64,000 nt of DNA from Monarcha castaneiventris obscurior (Eukaryota; Chordata; Aves; Passeriformes; Monarchidae): the NCBI GenBank assembly GCA_026261815.1, contig JAMPIT010000701.1, positions 124,001 through 188,000 on the forward strand, given 5' to 3'. Below the pieces are notes generated by a model, which saw only the letters and a program-made list of their open reading frames with translations, ran no database searches and was not told the DNA's origin. A program made the translations under genes and the position numbers. How positions within the stretch are numbered: position 1 is the stretch's first letter; every line of letters starts with the position of its first letter. Of this stretch, positions 57,341 through 64,000 are shown in pieces.

Positions 57341-59480
57341 CTGGGTAAAAAATTATTAAGCAAAAAGGTAACTCAGGGGGCCATTGGGCCGCTTGGAGGT
57401 TTGAAATAGCATCAGCTACTTGTTGCAGTGCTTGGGAAGCCTTGGGTGAGGGCTGCCAAAGTGACAAAAGATTTGGTTCTCCTTTTAGCAAAGCAAACAA
57501 AGGCCTCAAATCCACATTGGAAATTCCTAATAGGACGAACCCCATTAATGGTTCCCAAAAGTTTTTGGGCATCATTGTGCTGGTTTGGCCAAAATCCAGT
57601 GATATATCCTCTGAGAAAAAAACAGGTTACAACCACCCTTCCTCCCACCATGTTCAGGAAAAAAATTTTCCTCAAAGGAAAGTGAAAGAGATAAAAACTA
57701 TTTATTTTAACAAACACACAGGAAAAGAATAATAATGCTAAATAATAAAATCTCTCACTGTGGAGAGAAACCTGGGAAGATTTCAGAGTCCTTCTGTAGA
57801 TGTGGTCTCTCTCCTCCTCAAAGCTGTGTCGGCAAGGCTGTAGGCCGTAGGCCCACCTCTGGGCCTGGGGGAAAATTTCTCCCGATGTGTTCTGATGTTG
57901 AAACAGTCCAGAAGAGAAAAAAAAAAAGGAAAAGAACCAAAGTCCCAGGAAACATGCTGGAGAAAAAGGGAAAAAAACCCCGAAAAGCTGGCTGAAGAAG
58001 CAAGCAGGATGCTTCCTCCATGCTACCTCAGCTGGAGAATGCAGATGAGTCTCTATCTCTGTGTCCTTGGGAACTGCTTTGAAAAGTTCGTTTGGATTTT
58101 TTCTTTTCTCCCCTCTCAAGCTCACTTCAAAGGCACAGAAAAGGCACAAAATTAATTTTTTGGCATAGAGCTGTGATAGGGGATACACAACATAGAGTCA
58201 CCCCAAGACAATCATGTAAGGTGCAAATGTCTGATTGAATTTGTAAAGGCTGAGGGGCAATAGTCTGGGTCCTGATATGCCAGCTGAGGTATTTCCAAGG
58301 GGGTTGGCACTAGGTTTTTCGGGAACAACACAAAGTCCCACTTGGGTTACAGCAGCAATGACATGGGCTAGGGCTTCCTCCATAACCTCTTGTTTCTCCG
58401 CCACTGTGAGAATGTCACCCATGTAATGATACAAGAGATCATCAGGCATTTTCTGGCAGATGGGACTGAGGAACCTTGCAACTGACAAATGGTAGGGCTA
58501 TTCTTCATTCCCTGTGGTAGGACAACTCGATATCTTTGCAAGGGTGCTTCCATGTTAGTGCTTGGGACAGAAAAAGCAAATTTAGGAGCATTATCAGGAT
58601 GCAAAGGAATGGTAAAAAAGCAATCTCTCAAATCAATGACTGTCAAATGCCAGTCTCGAGGGATCATGGTAGGAGATGGGAGACCGGGTTGAAGAGTTCC
58701 CATGTCTTCTGTAACAGCATTAATTTTGCAGAAGTCATGGATCAAGTTTGGTTTTGAATAACAAACACAGGTGAGTTCCAAGGACTGGTGGAGGGGACTA
58801 TGTGCCCCTTTTGAAGTTGTTCCTTGATAAGCTCAATGAGTGCACATAATTTAATTAGCGACAGGGGCCATTGATCCACCCAAACAGGATTCTCAGTTTT
58901 CCAGGTTAATTTCACCACAATAGCCCCCATCAAAAATTAGACTGAATTTTAAAACCCCATTGGGAAAGTAAATCACGTCCCCATAACACCATGGGTACTG
59001 GTAGAACAAATGGTTTAACAGAAGCTGTGTCACTTGAATTAGATGGTGGCTTTGATAACTCTGCTTCCCCCAGTCCCAGTGAGGGCTTGGGTACTTCTGT
59101 AAGGGCCCAAGCAGGAGGCCACTTGGCTTGAGAAATGACAGTCACATCAGCCCCCATATCTAAAATACCAGTAAAGCATCACTTGTGTCCTCGTAGTGAC
59201 AGGGTACATTTACAAGTAGGGCGTCTGTCCAAAAGGGCCTGTACCGATAAAATTTGCGGGGTCTCCATGGAACCAAATCCTCTTACTCATTCTTTGTGTT
59301 CCTTTACAAGGGATTGCGATTCGTGTGGGAAAAGAATCAGCTGCACAATGCAGGTTCCTTTAGGAACTGTACAAGGTGGGAAATGGGTCCAAGCCATTCT
59401 TTTGATTTTTCCTACAAAGTCTGAGCCAATAACCCCAGGGAGAACAAAAAGTCCTGAAAGAGTGGTTGAGGATTGTGGTG
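57341..59480 (-). pseudogene. ERV C pro-pol remnant
   Basis: From the right: a dUTPase-like segment (LPGVIGSDFVGKIKRMAW near 59430); protease with GADVTVIS near 59150 and the LWGRDLL segment near 58980, the DTG aspartate reading altered before it; RT fingers ([15 protein letters not shown] near 58890, [12 protein letters not shown] near 58770), [12 protein letters not shown] near 58690, [13 protein letters not shown] near 58630, LPQGMKNSP near 58510, and the active-site box, which reads YMGD near 58425 where the family has YMDD. The thumb continues at 57570-57345 beyond the nested LTR. The changed aspartate alone would inactivate RT; frameshifts near 58490 and 58930 add to this. Confidence 0.87.
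57576..58210 (-). mobile_element. Solo LTR nested in ERV C RT, TSD ATCAT
   Basis: TGTGCTGGTTTGGCC...CCCCAAGACA, 635 bases, flanked by ATCAT at 57571-57575 and 58211-58215. A minus-strand AATAAATAG near 57700 suggests minus orientation. Confidence 0.92.
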
Positions 59481-60039
59481 GCCCGGGAACTTACATGGTG
59501 CTGGGGTGGCCAGAGGGTCTCCCCCACCGAGGTGGACTGCTCCTTGGGATGGCCGGTCCCGGTTTGAATTCCCCGGCTGTCTGTCAGCCTGGTCACTCCT
59601 CCAAAGCTTTCCCATTGGTTCCCGCTCCCTGATCCCACCTTTCCCCTGGCCTGAGCCAGCCATGTTCCCTTGTATTTGCCTCTACACCCTTCGACAGGAA
59701 GCACGCAATAAAATGCCCTTGCCAGAATGGCATGCAGATACCCTTCCTGCCTCCTTGTCACTGACTAAATACTTATTTTAAAAAGTATTAGAGGATCTCC
59801 CTTACAGCAAGGCACTTCTCTGGGGTCCTGGGGGCCCAAAAATTCCTGTAGGGAGTAAATGAACAGAAGAGTCTAATAGCATTACTGTGACTGAGGTAGC
59901 CAGGTCCAATCCGGCGCCGCCTGCAGTTGCTGGGTGAAGACTTGAGGTGGTCCTCCTTGGGGTGTCTGCCACGGCTGAGATATTTATGTCTGCGCACAGC
60001 GCTGTCCTGCGCTCCGGGTCTGGTTTCCTTGGATCGGGC

Positions 60040-61691
60040 AACCTTCAAAATCGTACTTAGAACGACATTGATTAGAAAAGTGATGGCCTGTTGGGGCACA
60101 GGAAATAGGAAGGTCTCATAGATGCGACTGCCTGGCAAAAGATGCTGAGAATATGAAAACTATAAGCAAGATTGAAATGAAGACAAGCTTTGAGTTACCC
60201 AACCACAGTTACTGAACAACTGGAAAACAATGGTGTGGCCGGCTGAAAATAATCCCCCTTGATTAAACAATACTCTCTGCTTGCAAAAAGGTCCAAGGGT
60301 CAGAGCAGACCCTGCCAGCCTGGCAGAGGGTCCAAAATGCATTTTTTAGAGTTTAAAATGTAACACCATATGGTAATGCAATGATTCTTATAGGCTGTAT
60401 GTAAATGTTATAAGATTTGTAGCTTGTTCTAGATTGGTTAATGGAAATTAGAATATTCAGCACAAAAGATGATTTATTGTGCTGCAAACGGGAACTTGCT
60501 CTCTTTTTCTTTCTACACCACTTCTGGACCCCTGCATCTCTTCACTGCTTCTCTGACCTCCTTTGAGCTGCATCTGGCAGCTCCTAGCAGGTCCCCTACA
60601 CCCACGCCCTCATCAATAAATCTCATGCTCTAAGACCAGCACCAGAGATCTCCTGTCTCCGTTTGTCCTGACCATCTGAAACCCTACACACCAGAACCTT
60701 ACAATGGCCTTTATGACAATGGGGACATATGGCAGGGTTTTAAGGTTTAGTCCCTTTTAGAACGAAGCAATCTTTTTTCAAGTGACCTGGTTAGCCACAG
60801 CCAAAGCAAACTGCCAGGGCCCCAGAGGGGCCTTTAAGGGCTGCAGAAGCGGAGGGCTTGTAATCCTTTCTACCAGTTTCCCACAGAGACTATTGTGTGT
60901 GGGTTAGCAAAAGCTGAGCAAGCAACTTTAAATCATGTGGGGTCATAACATAAGCATTAAACACAGAAAACAGCAAACTCGCGAAGTATGGAAAGCTTAG
61001 ACCATGCTCGGTTACGGTCTGGCGGAGCTCTTTAATTACTGAAAAAGACATCAGCTCCCACTGTGGATTCCATTGGTTTTTGATAAAGGACGAGTGCCAT
61101 GATTTTCTCCACAATGTCCAGTTCCCCCTCTTTCAAAGCTTCCTGTTTCAATTGGGCCCAATTATCATGGGGATCAGGGGGATAAAGGTCTGGTTCCCTC
61201 TCAGGGTCAATAGGTCCAGGGTCGAAGGGGTCTTCTTGCTCCTCCTTGCTATCGTAGGGGCAGTGCCCTGCGGCGAATGCCTTTACAGATTGCACACCTT
61301 CGGCTTTTCCACAGGAGGTGGGGGTCGAGGGCTGTTCAGGAGGAAATGCATCACCCTTGGATTGTATTAAGCTTCCCGGATTCTCCACAGATGGAGGGCC
61401 AGATGTATTCTCAGCATGGGATCTCTCCTGAGCCGTCATAGTTTCATAAATCACTCTCCAGGAGGGAAGCATTTTTGCAACTGCCTTATGCCCTTTTGTT
61501 GCACAGTTCCATAACTTGACTCCCACTTTGTCCCACAGTTCTTTAGTAAAAACTGTAGACAGGGTAACCCTAGGCAGCTTGGCCACTGACCATTTCAGCA
61601 TGACTTTTAGGTCATGCAAAGACAAAAGTTTGCCATGCTCATCTAGTGACCTAGTCCTGAGTGCAAATATATTTCTTTCTTGGGCAGACAT
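60040..61691 (-). pseudogene. ERV C gag remnant
   Basis: Start M-S-A-Q-E-R near 61691, about 135 bases after the primer site. The matrix has a WSVAKLPRVT and LWDKVGVKLWNC pattern, then an acidic Pro/Asp-rich linker (PFDPGPIDPEREPDLYPP near 61220). The capsid opening (FSVIKELRQTVTEHGL near 61040) runs to TPHDLKLLAQLLLT at 60895, after which most of capsid is missing. Nucleocapsid has a CFGCG..GHLKKDC knuckle near 60810; the second knuckle begins CPHCHKGH near 60735 and is cut by the nested LTR at 60703, continuing left of 60089. Confidence 0.85.
60089..60703 (+). mobile_element. Solo LTR nested in ERV C nucleocapsid, TSD ATGGCC
   Basis: TGTTGGGGCAC...GAACCTTACA, 615 bases, flanked by ATGGCC at 60083-60088 and 60704-60709. 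AATAAATCTC near 60615 gives plus orientation. A 6-base duplication fits a class II integrase. Confidence 0.92.
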
Positions 61692-61825
61692 TTTGTTACC
61701 CACGTTACCCGCAGCTCACCTCCTTATCCCAGAGGAATTGCCAGCCGGCTCCTGCTTCCTCGTCAGCAGCACTTAGGTTCTGCAGGGCTCGCTGTCAGCC
61801 ACTCAGATTAGGCGGATCCTCGCTT

Positions 61826-61843
61826 CTTCAAGTGGGAGCACCA
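61826..61843 (-). promoter_or_regulatory. Primer binding site of ERV C
   Basis: The minus strand reads TGGTGCTCCCACTTGAAG two bases after the LTR end. It differs from the ERV A site after TGGTG; I cannot assign the tRNA with confidence. Confidence 0.55.
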
Positions 61844-61845
61844 TT

Positions 61846-62446
61846 TGACAACGATTGAGAGATGGGACGCAGCTTGATGCAAGCGAAAGCCGATTTATTG
61901 TTTCTACAGCATTGTCGCCCTGGGTTTTTCTACTGTTCTGTGTTTTTACTTTTGTAGTAGAAGTTCTCATGCATTTTCTATAAACATAGCTCTTGTTTTT
62001 TCTAACCAGCTGAGAATGTTTTCTGAACTTCTGGATTGTTGTTCATTCCTTTCTCCAAGGCGGAGAAAGGTGATAGACTGTGTTCCTATCCTGTAAAATT
62101 GTAGAGGTGTTAACCTCATCTACCAATGTATGATTGTTTTAAGAGAGGTATAAAAGAGTGAGACTAAAGGTGGGCAGGGTCCTTTCGCTCTGCTCGGTGG
62201 TCTGACCTGCTGCTAACCTGCTGTTTGAATCTGCGTGTTCGTGTCCGACACTGCGACACAGCATGGCTTGTATACTCTTTCTACTACCTTAGTGAAAACT
62301 GTGTTTCCTAGCAACATTGATTAATCACCATCTTGCATGATTTCCTTTAAACAAGACACAATGTAATACATAACATTCCTTCTACTTCCTTCAAGTTCTT
62401 GTTTGCTGTTCCCAGGGCTTGGGGCCCACTAAGGTTAAAATGTCCA
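61846..62446 (-). mobile_element. 5' LTR of ERV C, split by another LTR
   Basis: The minus strand runs from TGTGGACATTTTAACC (62446) to CAATCGTTGTCA (61846), with AATAAATCGGC near 61893. Subtracting the nested element leaves about 255 bases. The outer limit is inferred from the terminus. Confidence 0.6.
61913..62258 (+). mobile_element. Solo class II LTR nested in the ERV C LTR, TSD CAGCAT
   Basis: TGTCGCCC...CTGCGACA, 346 bases, flanked by CAGCAT at 61907-61912 and 62259-62264. TATAAAAGAG near 62149. The TGTCGC/GCGACA ends and length resemble alpharetroviral LTRs and the ERV A LTR ends. Confidence 0.93.
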
Positions 62447-63109
62447 CAGGGCTTACCAACTCTGCAGAACTTTCTGTTCAACTTCCCAACTGTCTCTCCA
62501 TACTCCAGCCCCTCCCACCTGAGACCCTCAAACTGCCCCGAATCCCAAGCTCATCCCTGATGCAGCTGCATGGCATAAGGACCACTGTCCCTGGGACCTG
62601 AGCCCACCCATCTGAGAACTGGGGAGATCAGCTCAGGCTCCAAGTACACACAATTGTGTGATTGGCAATTGCCAGTGTGGTGGGAAAGGCAGCACAGGAG
62701 CTGATAACTGGCGCAGGATTGAGCTCTTAGGGGAGTGGATGAAGAGGGAACCACCCAAAGCAATGGTGCAAGGACTTGCTGAGGCCATGGTAGTGTTAAG
62801 GAACCAATCCAGTGTGACATTGCTGAGTCTCTCTGTGCTGAGTCTCTCTGTGCCGAGTCTCTCTGGGAGAACTCCCAAGGCCACCGATTTTAACTGCTGG
62901 GACTGGAGCCCCTTCACAGCAGCCGCTCCAGTGACCCAACGTGTCCCTGCTCAGACAGTCACACCGGGTTTCCTCACTGCTTCAACCCCAGGTTTGCCAT
63001 GGCAGAGTCTCAGATGTCTTGTTCCACAAAGCCATTTATTCACTGTGCAGTATTACAGAAACAGCTTGAGCTGCTGCATCCGAGCAGGACCACAACCAAA
63101 GCACCCCAA
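62447..63109. other. Unassigned sequence with a short 16-bp triplicate
   Basis: Three copies of a GAGTCTCTCTGTGC-like unit at about 62821-62872. Nothing else recognised. Confidence 0.6.
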
Positions 63110-63440
63110 GGCTCTTGTCATGTTTCTCACCACTTTCCCTTTTGTACTCACATTTCCCACCTTTTTTCCCTCAAGTTTCCCGCCACTTTTCCTCTCACAT
63201 TTCCCCCCCTTCTGTCCCCTCACATTTGCCATCATTTTTTTCCTCATGTTTCCTGCTTTTTTCTCTTCATGTTTCGCACCCATTTTTCCTCCTCACATTT
63301 CCCCTCTTTTTCCCCACACATTCCCTACCATTTTCTCCCTTCACGTTCCCCACCGCTTTCTCCTCTCATGTTTCCTGATCTTTTGTTCCCTCACATTTCC
63401 CACCCTCAAGTCTCGCTTTTCCTCCCCAAGTCTCTCTGCT
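63110..63440. repeat. Pyrimidine-rich tandem repeat
   Basis: About a dozen degenerate units of roughly 25-30 bases with a CCTCACATTTCCCACC core. Purine/pyrimidine asymmetry is near complete over 330 bases. Open frames here are artefacts. Confidence 0.85.
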
Positions 63441-63539
63441 AGCTTTAACATAATTGCTTCCATATTGCATCAAAAATGGTGCTCTATACTCATAGGTAGA
63501 GCTACCTGTGTGGTGCAGTCATTATCATTTCTGTAATTG

Positions 63540-63760
63540 ATTTCAATACATTGTTTATTTTATTTAAAAAGCTAATATATATCTAACTAATATATATAAT
63601 GTATATTCACAATATATATAATTTGTATACATGAGATAAATATAATTTATATGTATGATTTACTCATAATTTTATAAATCATATATATATTTATAAAACA
63701 TATAATTGATACATATGGTTTACTTATATAAATTATATATATAGAGTAATTCACTTTCTC
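63540..63760. repeat. AT-rich low-complexity tract
   Basis: Degenerate TATATAAT repeats. The remaining 240 bases to the window end show no recognised feature. Confidence 0.9.
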
Positions 63761-64000
63761 TAGCTATAGTTGGTTTGGAAAGATCTGTGGCTGGGCTTGG
63801 ATTCAGCCACACCGACTCCTCTGCCAGGATTTTAGACAGGCAGGTCTGAGTGCCCAGGATCCTTCTCTCTGGCCCGCAGTATTTCAAATCCTGTGACAGA
63901 GGCAGAGCCCACATAAGCCCCCGTGTCTGCACACAAGGGGCCATCGCAAGGCCCGGGAAGACGAGGAGATGCATGGGGGGGCTGTGGCCGCGCGCAGGGA

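Larger units (their letters stand above)
57341..62446 (-). mobile_element. Class II ERV C, truncated in pol, with three nested solo LTRs
   Basis: Minus-strand order: LTR (62446-61846, interrupted), primer site, gag matrix (61691-61032), capsid front (61114-60890), nucleocapsid (about 60840-60040, interrupted), dUTPase-like/protease (59480-59090), RT (58950-57341, interrupted). RNase H, integrase, env and the 3' LTR are absent. Nested LTRs with perfect duplications: 57576-58210, 60089-60703, 61913-62258. It is of a different lineage from ERV A, having a distinct primer site and a betaretrovirus-like gag. No coding capacity. Confidence 0.88.

Noticed and set aside
57412..58188. 258-codon minus-strand frame
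   Set aside because: It is a read-through of the nested LTR into ERV C RT sequence, not a gene.
1..64000. CRISPR arrays, tRNA/rRNA genes, bacterial or phage operons
   Set aside because: The tandem repeats have no spacer structure, no cloverleaf sequence was recognised, and gene organisation is intron-bearing vertebrate throughout.

Overview
The window looks like vertebrate, and specifically bird (most likely songbird), genomic DNA. It has a CR1 LINE with the avian 3' octamer tail, many class I, II and ERVL-type endogenous retroviruses (ERVs) and solo LTRs, and one spliced immune-receptor gene of the butyrophilin (BTN)/BG family. I see no prokaryotic genes, CRISPR array, rRNA or tRNA gene. 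All calls were made by eye from sequence and family knowledge; no alignment or database search was run.

Layout. 1-3953: broken class II ERV on the minus strand, ending in an LTR with a tRNA-Trp-like primer site. 4150-4560: 34-bp minisatellite. 5334-7739: large inverted repeat with 0.95-kb arms, part of which recurs at 52.9-54.2 kb. 7740-10220: LTRs and unassigned sequence. 10221-11616: CR1. 11866-32230: the one gene that appears intact, plus strand. Its exons encode signal peptide, IgV, IgC, transmembrane segment, nine coiled-coil segments, a 27-nt linker and a B30.2/SPRY domain. Every junction is phase 1, and the sum is about 950 residues, roughly twice an ordinary butyrophilin. 32.5-38.2 kb: LTRs, CR1 fragments and a tail-to-tail inverted, broken copy of the B30.2 exon. 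38.2-43.3 kb: tandem repeats, including a 57-bp minisatellite with nine copies, then GC-rich DNA with possible exon remnants. 43.3-50.9 kb: LTRs and a minus-strand class I (gammaretrovirus-like) ERV interrupted by three solo LTRs, each with perfect target-site duplications (TSDs). 50.9-56.6 kb: mostly unassigned sequence, the third copy of the inverted-repeat sequence, an orphan signal-peptide-like exon and an LTR. 56.9-62.4 kb: minus-strand class II ERV with three nested solo LTRs, all with perfect TSDs. 62.4-64 kb: tandem and AT-rich sequence.

The most interesting content is the receptor gene. It combines a butyrophilin ectodomain and B30.2 domain with a BG-like long coiled-coil tail. That tail is built from repeated exon-intron units and is still growing: a 2.6-kb block carrying two coiled-coil exons and one LTR is present twice and almost identical. 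Because all exons are phase 1, units can be gained or lost without changing frame. The ERV and LTR insertions give a relative chronology for these rearrangements.
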